Shown: positions 1 to 9,315, counted from the first letter of the stretch. The stretch is 42,716 bases of DNA from Bacteroidales bacterium (GCA_017960905.1 JAGCYH010000057.1:1-42716), one strand, 5' to 3'. Notes: generated by a model from the sequence alone, not told the origin. Numbers and translations: made by a program.

Positions 1-837
1 GGTGGGGCGGACGCCAAGCCGACGCTCGGCCGAGTCCATTGTCACGGGCAGGGTGGCCGCGCTGCTTTTGGTGAACAGGGCGGTCAGGACAGCGGGCGCC
101 ATTCGGCCCAGAACCGTCAGCGGATTGAGCCCGCGCACAAGCAGAAACAGCGGCAGAACAACAAAGAACTGCACCACGTTTCCGCCCAGAACCACAAGCA
201 GATACTTGCCGAGCGAGCCAGCCACAACGCCTGCGCCAAGTTGTGCAGTGAGTTGCGCCGCAAAGGCCACAATGCCAATGGGTAAAATCTTGATTATCCA
301 GCGGATAAGCAGGAAAAGCAGTTCCTGAAGGCCGAGTATCAAGCGGACCACCGTCGCCTTGTTGTCCGATTCGGGCAATCGCGACAAGCCAATGCCCACA
401 ACAAACGCTATTAGCAAGAGCGACAGCACGTTACCTTCGAGCAACGGACGCAGGAAGTTGTTCGGCACAACGCCAAGAATATGGTCGGCATAGGTGAGCG
501 TCTGTGCCGACGGCTCGGCAGTGGCGGCAAACGCGCCCGCGGGAATGTTTTCGGGCTTGACCAGCACGAAAAGCACCGCACCGACAGCGGCCGCGGCCAC
601 CGTGGTGAGCAGCGTGTAGACAACCGTTCGGCGGAAAATCGGCCCCGAGCCCTTCGAGCCGAAAGTGGCGAACGTACTTATCACCACAAGCAGAATGGTG
701 GGCATTGCCAGCAGTTGGAACAGCCGCGTGAAAACGGTGGCCACAAAATTGGCAACGGCGTCAATGGCGCCCACGCCCAGAATGCCTAAAACCGCGCCCA
801 AAACCAGCGCGCCAATCCAGATAACTAATTGTTTCAT
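1..837 (-). CDS. Dicarboxylate/amino acid:cation symporter (DAACS family), 3' part beyond window
   Basis: The reading frame is open from an ATG at 837 to the left edge (279 codons, no stop), so this is the N-terminal part of a longer gene. It starts MKQLVIWIGALVLGAVLG and is strongly hydrophobic, with about six membrane segments. Near the edge it carries KSSAATLPVTMDSAE, which matches the serine-rich re-entrant loop plus TLPVT motif of Na+/H+-coupled glutamate, aspartate or dicarboxylate symporters of the inner membrane. It lies 57 bp downstream of the TonB receptor gene on the same strand and is probably the last visible gene of that operon. Family assignment is firm; the substrate is not visible. 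Confidence 0.88.
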   Translation of the reverse strand, partial: MKQLVIWIGALVLGAVLGILGVGAIDAVANFVATVFTRLFQLLAMPTILLVVISTFATFGSKGSGPIFRRTVVYTLLTTVAAAAVGAVLFVLVKPENIPAGAFAATAEPSAQTLTYADHILGVVPNNFLRPLLEGNVLSLLLIAFVVGIGLSRLPESDNKATVVRLILGLQELLFLLIRWIIKILPIGIVAFAAQLTAQLGAGVVAGSLGKYLLVVLGGNVVQFFVVLPLFLLVRGLNPLTVLGRMAPAVLTALFTKSSAATLPVTMDSAERRLGVRPT

Positions 838-894
838 AGTATTTTATTGATTGTTCAAATCTCTTTTTATTGTGTTTCGAACTCTTGTCGTCAA

Positions 895-2859
895 CTAAAA
901 ATCAAAGTTCAAATTTACATAAATGTTTCGACCTTTTTGTGGAATGCCGCACCAGTCGGAATAGGTGTGATAGTAGCGGTCGAACAGGTTTTCGATACCT
1001 GCTCGTGCCGTCAGTCGGCCGAGCGCGTACTGTGCCGACAATCCGCAAATGTAATATGCCGGAGTTGACTGCTCGCCGTATTTTTCACCATTGCGGTTTT
1101 GGCGGCCGTTGCCTTTGGCATCGGCCCGCGCTTCGAACTTGCCGGCCGTGTAGGTGGCGCTTAGTGACCATCCAAATGGCGCAATCAGTGGCAGTGCGTC
1201 GCCTTCGTTGTCGGAGCCATGGGCGTACGACAAAGCTGCATCGAAGCGAAGCCACCGCGCGGGCGCCCATTGCGCCGAGAAATCGGCGTTGGCAATGGTC
1301 GCGTGGCTTGTATTGCCGTACACTTTCACGCCTTCGGCTCCCACCGTCATCGCGCTCAGTCGTGTCTCGAAATGGCCGATAATGTAGTTCGCAAATTGAA
1401 ACAGACTGCCATCAATTTTGAATGATAAACTGCTGATAGGCTGCCATTTAGTCGAAGCGTTCAGCTCGACTGCCGACTCGTTTTTCAGGTGCGGATTGCC
1501 GATGTAATCGTATTGGTCAAAAGTGTTGTTCAGGTAGTAACCATAGGCTTCTGTGACGGTTGGCGCGCGGCTGCCCCAGCCTGCGCCGCCGGTCAGCGTA
1601 ACGCTGCCGAGCGTCAGAGTGTAGGCCGCTGCTATGCGCCCGGTGGTTTGGTGGTAAAGGTTGGTCATCAGCGGGAAAAAGACCTTCAGCGCGTGGTAAC
1701 CCTCGTCGTTGTTGAGGTGCTGACGTTGCCAGGCGAGTTTGGTCGATAGTCGCAGCGATTGCTTGTCGGTCAGTGAGAGATTGGCAGTTCCTGCCAATCC
1801 GGCATTGAGCGTGCCCACGTCGGGCCAGGTGACCATGTACATAGGTGCCGCGCCGCCCGGATACATCGTCATGTCGGCAAACAGACGGTTGTAGTAGCCG
1901 TCGGCGTTGAGTTGGAAACTATGGCCGCCCGATGATGCCGTCAGCAGGCTGTAAAAGCCTGCTGTGCGGCTCAATCCAGGCATGTCCATGTGTATCTCAA
2001 CGTCGGGCCGGTGCGTGTCGTCCATAATGTGCTCAATGCGATTGGCGTAAACCTTTGTTTGCCAAGAGTTTAGCCAACTTTCCACAAACTGATGGGTGAA
2101 CGATAGTGAACCAATAAGTCCTTCGGCCTTTGCAACGTCCATATTCAGAGCAGGATAGCCAACGTCGGTGGCGCGGTCGAAAATGAATGTCGCCTCGGCA
2201 ATGTTTCGCTCTGTGAATCGAAATCCTGCATTTGCGAAAGCGTTAAGCTTTTGAAATTGAGAGAATTGTAGTTCATTGCCGCCTCCCGTGCGATAGTTGT
2301 CGGCGTGGCGGTAAAACGCACCGCCATTGGCATAGAATTTATGTTTCGAGGTGGATGCATTGAGTCCGTAAACCTGCAATTGGCCGTTGCTCTCGAAGCC
2401 TGCCAACGCGCTTGCTTCAAAACTTTCGGCATCGAATCCGGCTTTGCGTAGCCTCAAATCGAGGCTGCCGCCTATGTTGCCTGTTGCCTGCGGATTGCCG
2501 TCGAGACCGCTGTTCAGACTGATAGTTTGTAAGTTACCGCTCTCGACATACGATGTCACAGGGTCCATTTTGTCGGTGCAGGCGTAGAAAATCTTCATTC
2601 CGTCGATTGTTGTCGAAAGGCGCTCGGTTTGCATATTGTTCACGGTTGGTTCCCAAGCGTACGAGCCACGGCGCACCAGATTGACGTGCGAGAGTTCGGA
2701 AAGATGCTCGTCGATGCTCGCCGACTGCCCCTTAACCGAGCGCTTGCGCCCCGTGTTGTTTGTCGACACCACTGTCACCTCGTCGAGATTAATATCTGGC
2801 GTTTGGGCATTTATAGTGTCGGATGGTAAAATAATCGATAGAACTACTAATGGCAACAT
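895..2859 (-). CDS. TonB-dependent outer-membrane receptor, OprC-like (putative copper uptake)
   Basis: Outer-membrane TonB receptor of about 654 residues. The ATG at 2859 gives a clean signal peptide (MLPLVVLSIILPSDTINAQ). An in-frame ATG at 2940 adds 27 residues but lies inside a hairpin (2931-2950) and spoils the signal peptide. The plug begins after NLDEVTVVST. It contains YACTDKMDP, a CxxxM motif as in the copper receptor OprC (C121 and M125 counted from the 2940 start). A His/Met cluster IHMDMPG follows about 195 residues later. The C-terminus RNIYVNLNFDF is a typical final beta strand ending in Phe. OprC is known to bind copper through a CxxxM-HxM site; the HxM half is not exact here. 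It follows a FixH/YtkA-like lipoprotein, also consistent with copper. Receptor is certain; copper is inferred. Confidence 0.85.
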   Translation of the reverse strand: MLPLVVLSIILPSDTINAQTPDINLDEVTVVSTNNTGRKRSVKGQSASIDEHLSELSHVNLVRRGSYAWEPTVNNMQTERLSTTIDGMKIFYACTDKMDPVTSYVESGNLQTISLNSGLDGNPQATGNIGGSLDLRLRKAGFDAESFEASALAGFESNGQLQVYGLNASTSKHKFYANGGAFYRHADNYRTGGGNELQFSQFQKLNAFANAGFRFTERNIAEATFIFDRATDVGYPALNMDVAKAEGLIGSLSFTHQFVESWLNSWQTKVYANRIEHIMDDTHRPDVEIHMDMPGLSRTAGFYSLLTASSGGHSFQLNADGYYNRLFADMTMYPGGAAPMYMVTWPDVGTLNAGLAGTANLSLTDKQSLRLSTKLAWQRQHLNNDEGYHALKVFFPLMTNLYHQTTGRIAAAYTLTLGSVTLTGGAGWGSRAPTVTEAYGYYLNNTFDQYDYIGNPHLKNESAVELNASTKWQPISSLSFKIDGSLFQFANYIIGHFETRLSAMTVGAEGVKVYGNTSHATIANADFSAQWAPARWLRFDAALSYAHGSDNEGDALPLIAPFGWSLSATYTAGKFEARADAKGNGRQNRNGEKYGEQSTPAYYICGLSAQYALGRLTARAGIENLFDRYYHTYSDWCGIPQKGRNIYVNLNFDF

Positions 2860-2930
2860 ATTGTTGTTGAATGATTTAAATGGTGGATAGAATAATCGAA
2901 AGGGTAGAACAAAATGTTTATTAATGTTAA

Positions 2931-2950
2931 AGACGCACATTTGTGCGTCT
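2931..2950. repeat. Hairpin between lipoprotein and TonB receptor genes
   Basis: Perfect 9-bp inverted repeat AGACGCACA/TGTGCGTCT with a 2-nt loop. On the minus strand it follows the lipoprotein stop and precedes the TonB receptor start at 2859. There is no strong T-run, so it may be a processing or partial-termination hairpin inside the operon. Confidence 0.5.
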
Positions 2951-2998
2951 CTAACTTTTTGATTTGTAATTTTTAATAACCCTTCAATATTATAAATC

Positions 2999-3946
2999 TC
3001 AATAAGTTACATCCCAATAGAGAGAACTGAATCCGTCATCGAGGTCATCGCCGCCGGCAACGATGTTTCCGCTGGCGTCTTTTATCGTAAGGTGAATGCG
3101 CCATAAACCGCTCATTGTCAGGTTTATTTCGCCCTGATACGACCCGTCGTCCTGACGTGTGAGAGCCACATTGTTTGGCGACGAATGGTTGCCCATATCC
3201 GGCATGCGCGGGTCGATCTCTACGGTGAACACTTCGTTGGCCAAAGCGTAGGGCGTGGTCATTTGGGCGCTCTTCTTCGATATGTATGCTCTAATGGCGT
3301 TAGTGCCTGTTACCCAGTCGGTTGGATTGACGAGCGAAAGATAATAGGTATCGTCGCCAGCCTTGAAACTCTTGAGCCAAGTTTGGCCATTGGGGAGTGC
3401 GTTGACAGTTATACCGGCACGTTCCAACGTGCCACGGCCATCGAGCACTGTCGCATCGTAAGAGAGTGTCCACGAGCCACCGTCGCTGCTACTCATCACA
3501 AACGACACCCAACCACGTTTCACGGCCAGAATACCGTTGTCGAAATTCTCAACGGCGCCCACTGCCGTACTGTGCTCTTTGTCCATTTTGATCATATACA
3601 TCAGCGGTGTTATGTTGCTGATATCGAAGTTTTTAACGTAGTTTCCTGATAGTTTCTTGGTTGCCACGAAAAAGATTTCGTTGTAGCCCGTGTGGAATTC
3701 ACCAGCCGATGAATATGCTGTAATATCGTACTTGCCGTCTATTGAAAGCGACAGCTCCGGTACTATGTGTACGGTCTGTATGAACTTGTAAACCTGCAGC
3801 GCCTCTTCGGCCGAGCAGCAGTCGATATCGCCGTCGAAGGTTATGCCGGGAATCTCTATTTCTGGCGCTCCGTTGTCGTCGTTGTCGTTGCATGCAGTAG
3901 TCAGCAGTGCCACAAGTGAAATGGATAATATACTTAACTTTCTCAT
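2999..3946 (-). CDS. Lipoprotein with C-terminal FixH/YtkA-like domain
   Basis: 315 residues. A lipoprotein signal ends at Cys19 (LLTTAC), followed by an Asp/Asn-rich stretch typical of surface-exported Bacteroidetes lipoproteins. A Cys pair occurs in DIDCCSAEE soon after. The last ~77 residues read VEIDPRMPDMGNHSS, then GEINLTMSGLWRIHLTI. This resembles FixH/YtkA-like beta-sandwich domains, which are linked to copper handling and oxidase assembly. Met248, Met251 and His254 are plausible soft-metal ligands. It sits between susD (46 bp) and the OprC-like receptor on the same strand. Lipoprotein and domain resemblance are seen; copper binding is inference. Confidence 0.72.
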   Translation of the reverse strand: MRKLSILSISLVALLTTACNDNDDNGAPEIEIPGITFDGDIDCCSAEEALQVYKFIQTVHIVPELSLSIDGKYDITAYSSAGEFHTGYNEIFFVATKKLSGNYVKNFDISNITPLMYMIKMDKEHSTAVGAVENFDNGILAVKRGWVSFVMSSSDGGSWTLSYDATVLDGRGTLERAGITVNALPNGQTWLKSFKAGDDTYYLSLVNPTDWVTGTNAIRAYISKKSAQMTTPYALANEVFTVEIDPRMPDMGNHSSPNNVALTRQDDGSYQGEINLTMSGLWRIHLTIKDASGNIVAGGDDLDDGFSSLYWDVTY

Positions 3947-3992
3947 AGTCAGTCTTTTTACTTAAAACCAGTGCTTTTAATTTCTAATCAAA

Positions 3993-5633
3993 TCAATATC
4001 CAGGATTCTGCGCAATTCCCAAATCCTCGCCCTTCAGGCCTGTCGGAATCGGCTGACGGTAGTGGCGGCCCTTCACGTTGTTGTATTTGGCCACAAGGTG
4101 GTTGTGGATTTTGGTGAAGTAAGCCTCTTGGTCGGCGGTGTAGGTGTTGCCGAGCGACGTCTTCCAGTCGTCGGCAAAGTGCTTGTAATTCTTCACTTTC
4201 TGCACCGACGAAATCAAATCTTTCCAGCGATAAGAGTTGAGAACCGAGAACTGCTCGTAGGTGAACTCGTAGTCCCACTCGCGTTTGATTTGGTCGAATG
4301 TTGGTGCGGCAACAGTCTCAATGCCAGCACGTTGGCGCAGTTGGTTGAACGGTTCAGCGGCCTCGCTGTTGCGGCCAAGTTGCACAAGCGCCTCAGCCTT
4401 GATGAGCAGCACCTCGGCGTAACGAATCTCGATGCGGTCAACCGAGTTGTGCGTAATCTCAATATTCTCAGCGTTTTCGTAACTTTGGTCAACGCCCTTG
4501 CCGTTGATTGGCGTGTAAACGGGCGAATAGTAATTGTAGGTTTTGCCGTCCTCAGGGTTCACAATCTTAGTGAAATAAGTCTCGGCCAGACGCTTGTCGT
4601 TGGGCTGCTCAGCAAACCAGTCGTCGTAAAGGTCGTCGTCCGAAACCTCGGTGTGGTTCTGACTGAAGCCGCTGCCGTTCTCGCCGTTTTGGAACGGGAA
4701 CGTCCACGAGCAGTGCGTTTGGTGGTTGCCTTGAGCGTCAAACTCGTCGCCGTCGTGGGCAATGGTGAACAAGTGCTCGTTGGTGCCGCGCTTGTTGCTC
4801 TCATACTCGCGTCCCCAGAGTTTGTTGTATTCGGGGTCGAGTGCCAGTTTCCCGCTCGAAATCACCTTGTTAGCGTACTCAACGGCTTTTTCAAGACGCG
4901 AATTGGTCTTAGTGAATGTTGGGTCGGCTTGACCCGAAACTATGGCTGCTACTTCGCTCTCTGTCAGCGGGTTATCGCCCCAAACCAGATAAGCGCGGGC
5001 CAGCAAGCCTTGAGCGGCCTGTTTCGACGGAATGCGCGGGTCGCCGTTGTAGTCGTTCAGCAACTCTTCAGCAGCGGTGAAATCTTTAACAATCTGCTCA
5101 AAAACCTTGTCGATGCTCTGACGCTCGGTGGTTGAGCCGCCCTCTTCGGTGAACACAGGCAGCTCGCCCCAAAGTTGGGTGAGTTTCAGATAAGCCAGCG
5201 CACGCAAGAATTTGGCCTTGCCCACAGCGGCGTTGTAGCCTTGCTGAGTTATTTTGCCAGCCTTCAAAGAGTTGTCAACTGTTGTGATCGCCTCGTTCGC
5301 TTGCGCTATGCCGAGCAATAAGTGGTTGAAAATTTTCACCTGATACCATGTTGTCGGTTCCTGCTCAAAGCGGCTGTTCACAGGACCAGGTTCGCCCTCT
5401 TCACCTTCAAAAGAAGTCAACTTGTTGGAATTCAACTCGATAATAAATGAGAACGATGATGAAAGCGGCTGCCAGTGGCTGTAAACACCGTTCACAAGCG
5501 AAATGGCGCTTGCGTCGTCGGCCACAACGTTCTCAAGGTCAATCTGATTCTCGTCATCGTTGTCGTCTTTGCACGACGAAAATCCTGCCAAAATTGCTGA
5601 TGCAATAACTGTTGAAATAAATTTCTTTTTCAT
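3993..5633 (-). CDS. SusD/RagB-family nutrient-binding outer-membrane lipoprotein
   Basis: 546 residues. The signal peptide ends at Cys21 (LAGFSSC), followed by KDDNDDEN, a typical surface-export signal. The N-terminal TPR-like region (FNHLLLGIAQANEAI, KAKFLRALAYLKLTQLWGELPVF) and the C-terminal RQPIPTG...QNPGY are hallmarks of SusD/RagB. SusD proteins cap a SusC channel and bind the ligand. The gene is 162 bp downstream of susC and on the same strand. No glycoside hydrolase, lyase or sulfatase lies nearby, so a peptide or metal-complex ligand, as for RagAB-type pairs, is at least as likely as a glycan. Confidence 0.95.
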   Translation of the reverse strand: MKKKFISTVIASAILAGFSSCKDDNDDENQIDLENVVADDASAISLVNGVYSHWQPLSSSFSFIIELNSNKLTSFEGEEGEPGPVNSRFEQEPTTWYQVKIFNHLLLGIAQANEAITTVDNSLKAGKITQQGYNAAVGKAKFLRALAYLKLTQLWGELPVFTEEGGSTTERQSIDKVFEQIVKDFTAAEELLNDYNGDPRIPSKQAAQGLLARAYLVWGDNPLTESEVAAIVSGQADPTFTKTNSRLEKAVEYANKVISSGKLALDPEYNKLWGREYESNKRGTNEHLFTIAHDGDEFDAQGNHQTHCSWTFPFQNGENGSGFSQNHTEVSDDDLYDDWFAEQPNDKRLAETYFTKIVNPEDGKTYNYYSPVYTPINGKGVDQSYENAENIEITHNSVDRIEIRYAEVLLIKAEALVQLGRNSEAAEPFNQLRQRAGIETVAAPTFDQIKREWDYEFTYEQFSVLNSYRWKDLISSVQKVKNYKHFADDWKTSLGNTYTADQEAYFTKIHNHLVAKYNNVKGRHYRQPIPTGLKGEDLGIAQNPGY

Positions 5634-5795
5634 AATTCTAAATGTTTTTAAATTATTGATTTATTGTTTTTTAATTGTTTCTAATTTTTTTTTTGCCTTT
5701 AATATGAACCTCTGATTCTTAACCATCGATTCACTTATTTCAAATTCGTTTTTCTGATTTTAATAATTTAATTTAATTATTTGATTATGACGTGT

Positions 5796-8700
5796 TTACA
5801 AAGTTAATTTCAATCCTAATATTACACTGCGCGAAGCGGGATAAACGCCAGAGTCGGTGCCACTTGCCACTTCAGGGTCGTAGCCCTTGTAGCGTGTGGC
5901 GGTGAGCAGGTTGCTGCCAGTAACAAACAATCGTAGCGAGGCGTTGTAATCTTTGGGCAGTGGTACGTTGTATCCCAATGTAAGCTCACGAAGTTTCAGA
6001 TAACCAGCATCTTGCACATATCGGCTGTCGATGTGGGCGAACGGCCGCGGACGGCTTGCCAGCGGCAGCGTATTGCCGCCGTTTTCGGGTGTCCACGATT
6101 CCTTGACGGTTGCCAGAACATTGTACGAATCGCCCGTCAGTTCGAGCCTGCGGCCCAGCGCGTTATACACTTTGTTGCCCACGCTGAACCCGAACGATGC
6201 AGAGAGGTCGAGGCGCAAGTAGCTCAGTTGTGAAGAAAATCCGCCAGTAAGTTTTGGCTGTATGCTACCTAAAATAACGCGGTCGTTACCGTCGATGCGG
6301 CCATTCCCGTCGGTGTCTACAAATTTCAGGTCGCCTGGCTGCGGTGTCTGACCGTTTACTGTGGGCAGATTGCCCACAGCCTCTCCTTTTTGCACTATTC
6401 CGTCGAAATTCAGTCCATAGAACGCGCCCAACGGCTCGCCCTTGCGCAGAATCTGCTGATTGTCAGATCCTTGAATCACATTGTCGGTAACGCCCATGTC
6501 TGTAATTGTGTTTTGGTTGTAGGCAATGTTTGCCGACGCTGTCCAAACAAGCTCTTTTTGCTCTATGATGGATACATTTATTGCAAATTCGGCGCCTTTA
6601 TTTTCCACATTGCCAACGTTTTGCATTTGCGAAACAACTCCAGTTGCAAATCCAACTGGAACGTCGAGAAGTAGGTCACTTGTCTTTTTGTAATAAGCAT
6701 CGAAAACTATGCCGATGCGACTGTTATATAGTCCCAAGTCGAAGCCGAGATTGTAACTTGCCGTGGTTTCCCACTTCAAATCGTCGTTGGCAGTGTTCTT
6801 CTTCGCGTAACTACTCGAACCGCCGTAAGAGCCTGTGGCATACGAAGTTGTGAAAGCATAATCGCTTATTTCCTGATTGCCCACAACGCCGCCCGTAAGT
6901 CTGATTTTCAAGTAGCTTAAATTGCTTAAATTGCTCAAAAACGCTTCTTTATCAACGTTCCACGACAGTCCGAGCGACGGGAAATAGCCCCAGCGGTGGC
7001 TGTGCGCAAAGCGGCTCGAATTGTCGGCGCGGAAAGTGGCCGTCAGGTTGTATCTGTCACTCAATGTGTAGTTTACGCGTGCAATGAGCGAATTCAGTTT
7101 GGCCTCGCTGATGCTCGTCTGCGGCGTGTAGATGCCCGAGCCGTCGCCCAGATTGTACTGTTTCAGCACCTCGTTTGTGAAGTGGTTGGTGCGTATGACG
7201 CTGTTGGTCGATGTTGATGTCTGGCGCGTGAATCCGGCCAAAATGTCAAACGACTGACGGTCGCTTATATCTTTCTGATAGGTGGCTGTGTATTCCTGCT
7301 GCCAAACGTCGGTCTGACGGTTGCCCGTGCCGCCCACGCCTTCTGTTGCAAGACCAAGCGATGTATATGCACCCGAAAATGTGTTCTGTGTCAGTTTTTC
7401 GCTGTTTAGTCCTATCGATGCTTTAAGTATCAGATTACCAATTGTATAACTGCCCCAAATATTCGAGAGCAGATAGTTGTTTTGGTTTTCAGCCACGCTT
7501 TCGCGAAGGTCGTAAACAGGGTTGGCCGCGTGGTCGCCGATGGCAAAATAGGCATACTCGTATGGGTTGCTGAAGTTGTAGCTGCCGTCAGCTTTGCGAA
7601 CGCTCACCACAGGCGGCATAAGCAGCGCATAGACGAAACTGTTGGTGATGCCAGCCGAGAATGGCGACGAGTTGAATACCTGATGCTCGGTTGTTGTTAG
7701 TCCGCTTTGTTTAATGCGACCGTAGGTCGCATTAATTCCAAATCGTACCGATTCGCGTGGTTCCCATTCGACATTTGTGTGGAAGTTATAACGCTGAAAA
7801 CCAGAGTTTAAAACGATGCCGTCTTGGTCGGTATAGTTCGCCGAGAAGGTATAACGGCTCTTGTCGCCTGCGCCTTTCACGCTAAGGTCGTGTACTTGCT
7901 GTACTGCTGTGCGAAGCACTGCTTCCTGCCAGTCAGTTCCTTCGCCCAGAGCCGCAATCTGCGCTTCACTATAACCGCCTTTGTTGCTGAAATATTTCTT
8001 CTGAAAATCAGCCCATTCCGATGCGTTCAGAAGGTCGAGTTTTCTACTAATGCGGCTGAACCCAAGGTTGTAACCATAAACAATGGCACCATTGTTATCG
8101 CCCGCCTTGCCTTTTTTAGTCGTTATCAGAATCACGCCGTTCGCACCGCGCGACCCGTAAATGGCTGTCGCAGAGACGTCTTTCAGCACCTCAACCGACT
8201 CAATGTCGTCGGGGTTGATTGTTGAGAGTGGATTCAGGCTGCCCTCAATTGAGCCTAAGCCTGTGCCCGTGTTGGCCGCGTCCTTAAAATAGATGAAGCC
8301 GTCAATCACGTAGAGCGGTTCGTTGCTCGCATTCACCGAGTTGCCACCGCGTATGCGGATGTGGCTGTCAGCGCCCGGTTGGCCGCTCGACGCCGTGATG
8401 GCCAGCCCCGCCACCTTTCCGCTCAGCGCCTTGTCAACCGATGACGCTGCCGACCGACTGATTTCTTCAGCCCTGACTGTTGTTACCGAACCAGTAAGTT
8501 GCGTGCGTTTCTGCGTGCCGTAGCCCACCACAACCACCTCGCTCAGTAATGTCTTGCTGTCGTGCAGTTTGATTTCAACAATATCGTTCTCGTTGCTTAC
8601 TTCAACCTCTTCTGTCTCAAAACCAATGTATTGCGCTTTCAGCTTCAGCGGAAGTTTTTCTGTTGTTGTCAAGCTGAAATTGCCGTCAAAGTCCGTTACA

Positions 8701-8852
8701 GTGCCAAGTTCTGTAGCACCTTCAACCACTACTGTCGCTCCAATTAGTGTCTCGCCGTTTGATGCGTCAACAACACGTCCTTTAATTGTAGTGCTTGCTA
8801 AAACTAATGTTGGCACAAATGTTAAAATAATATATAAAACTCTCTTTTTCAT
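5796..8852 (-). CDS. SusC/RagA-family TonB-linked outer-membrane transporter
   Basis: 1018 residues. In order: signal peptide (to ~20), a carboxypeptidase-regulatory-like domain (TTIKGRVVDASNGETLIGATV, ~22-105), the SusC signature VVVGYGTQKRTQLTGSV, a plug with IRIRGGNSVNASNEPLYVIDG, and a long beta-barrel. It forms the channel under the SusD lid and is energised by TonB. The 150 bp between its start and the upstream Cys-rich gene contain no TAnnTTTG on the minus strand, so it may be transcribed from the promoter in front of that gene. At least three perfect inverted repeats lie in its coding sequence (6359-6379, 6639-6660, 7711-7735). Confidence 0.96.
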   Translation of the reverse strand: MKKRVLYIILTFVPTLVLASTTIKGRVVDASNGETLIGATVVVEGATELGTVTDFDGNFSLTTTEKLPLKLKAQYIGFETEEVEVSNENDIVEIKLHDSKTLLSEVVVVGYGTQKRTQLTGSVTTVRAEEISRSAASSVDKALSGKVAGLAITASSGQPGADSHIRIRGGNSVNASNEPLYVIDGFIYFKDAANTGTGLGSIEGSLNPLSTINPDDIESVEVLKDVSATAIYGSRGANGVILITTKKGKAGDNNGAIVYGYNLGFSRISRKLDLLNASEWADFQKKYFSNKGGYSEAQIAALGEGTDWQEAVLRTAVQQVHDLSVKGAGDKSRYTFSANYTDQDGIVLNSGFQRYNFHTNVEWEPRESVRFGINATYGRIKQSGLTTTEHQVFNSSPFSAGITNSFVYALLMPPVVSVRKADGSYNFSNPYEYAYFAIGDHAANPVYDLRESVAENQNNYLLSNIWGSYTIGNLILKASIGLNSEKLTQNTFSGAYTSLGLATEGVGGTGNRQTDVWQQEYTATYQKDISDRQSFDILAGFTRQTSTSTNSVIRTNHFTNEVLKQYNLGDGSGIYTPQTSISEAKLNSLIARVNYTLSDRYNLTATFRADNSSRFAHSHRWGYFPSLGLSWNVDKEAFLSNLSNLSYLKIRLTGGVVGNQEISDYAFTTSYATGSYGGSSSYAKKNTANDDLKWETTASYNLGFDLGLYNSRIGIVFDAYYKKTSDLLLDVPVGFATGVVSQMQNVGNVENKGAEFAINVSIIEQKELVWTASANIAYNQNTITDMGVTDNVIQGSDNQQILRKGEPLGAFYGLNFDGIVQKGEAVGNLPTVNGQTPQPGDLKFVDTDGNGRIDGNDRVILGSIQPKLTGGFSSQLSYLRLDLSASFGFSVGNKVYNALGRRLELTGDSYNVLATVKESWTPENGGNTLPLASRPRPFAHIDSRYVQDAGYLKLRELTLGYNVPLPKDYNASLRLFVTGSNLLTATRYKGYDPEVASGTDSGVYPASRSVILGLKLTL
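7711..7735. repeat. Intragenic perfect hairpin in susC
   Basis: 11-bp arms (TTAATGCGACC and its complement) with a 3-nt loop GTA, inside the barrel-coding part of susC. One of the set described in the findings. Confidence 0.9.
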
Positions 8853-9002
8853 TAAGTTACAATTTTATTGTTGTTGTATATTGTATATGCAGATGCCGCA
8901 GTTTTTTAACATTTACATTTACAACGCGACACACTGCCTTCCGCAGTTATCGTATTTTTGCCACAATGATTATTTGATTTTAATTATGGACGTTGTTGTC
9001 TG

Positions 9003-9284
9003 TTAACAACAACACTCAAACGAATCGGGCATACAGACGTACATTCGGCAGCAACACATGACTGCCATTGCCAATTCGCTTTCTTTGCTGCTTGCCGTTT
9101 CAGAAATTTCGGCTTCGATGTTTTGCAGCTCGCTTTTTAAGGTTTTCTCAATAAGGACTAAATCCAAAATATCTTTTGTTCCGAGATCCGGTTTTATCCA
9201 TATCTTCGGTTTGGGCTCTTTCAAAAGCTCCCAACGCGGTTTCCCGCCGTTTAAATTCTTTATGTTCAATTCTAAATCTGCCAT
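9003..9284 (-). CDS. Small protein with Cys/Met-rich C-terminal tail
   Basis: 93 residues, no signal peptide and no recognised domain. The N-terminal half is charged and rich in Lys and Pro (RWELLKEPKPKIWIKPDLG), the middle looks helical (EKTLKSELQNIEAEISETA), and the last 18 residues are MCCCRMYVCMPDSFECCC, with seven Cys and three Met. The ATG at 9284 lies 31 bp after a good -7 box on the minus strand (9316-9323), which supports it as a real gene. It is the first gene of the leftward run that continues with SusC/SusD and the OprC-like receptor. The tail could bind soft metal such as Cu(I), or be the core of a modified peptide. No maturation enzymes are visible. Function unknown. Confidence 0.7.
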   Translation of the reverse strand: MADLELNIKNLNGGKPRWELLKEPKPKIWIKPDLGTKDILDLVLIEKTLKSELQNIEAEISETASSKESELAMAVMCCCRMYVCMPDSFECCC

Positions 9285-9315
9285 TTTCTATTATTTTTGT
9301 TTTTGAATGACGGTG

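Noticed and set aside
2..328. Plus-strand ORF at the left edge
   Set aside because: The minus-strand frame encodes a clear membrane symporter with a TLPVT motif; the plus-strand product is Arg/Thr-rich shadow.
5799..5806. Minus-strand TAACTTTG at the susC 3' end as a susD promoter
   Set aside because: It is made by the last codons of susC, and there is no -33 TTTG at the right distance; possible but unsupported.
3993..8852. Polysaccharide utilisation locus
   Set aside because: SusC/SusD are present but no glycoside hydrolase, lyase, sulfatase or hybrid sensor is near; the neighbours point to metals or peptides.
8953..8960. TATTTTTG on the plus strand as a promoter
   Set aside because: It would read into the antisense strand of the Cys-rich gene and no plus-strand gene follows.
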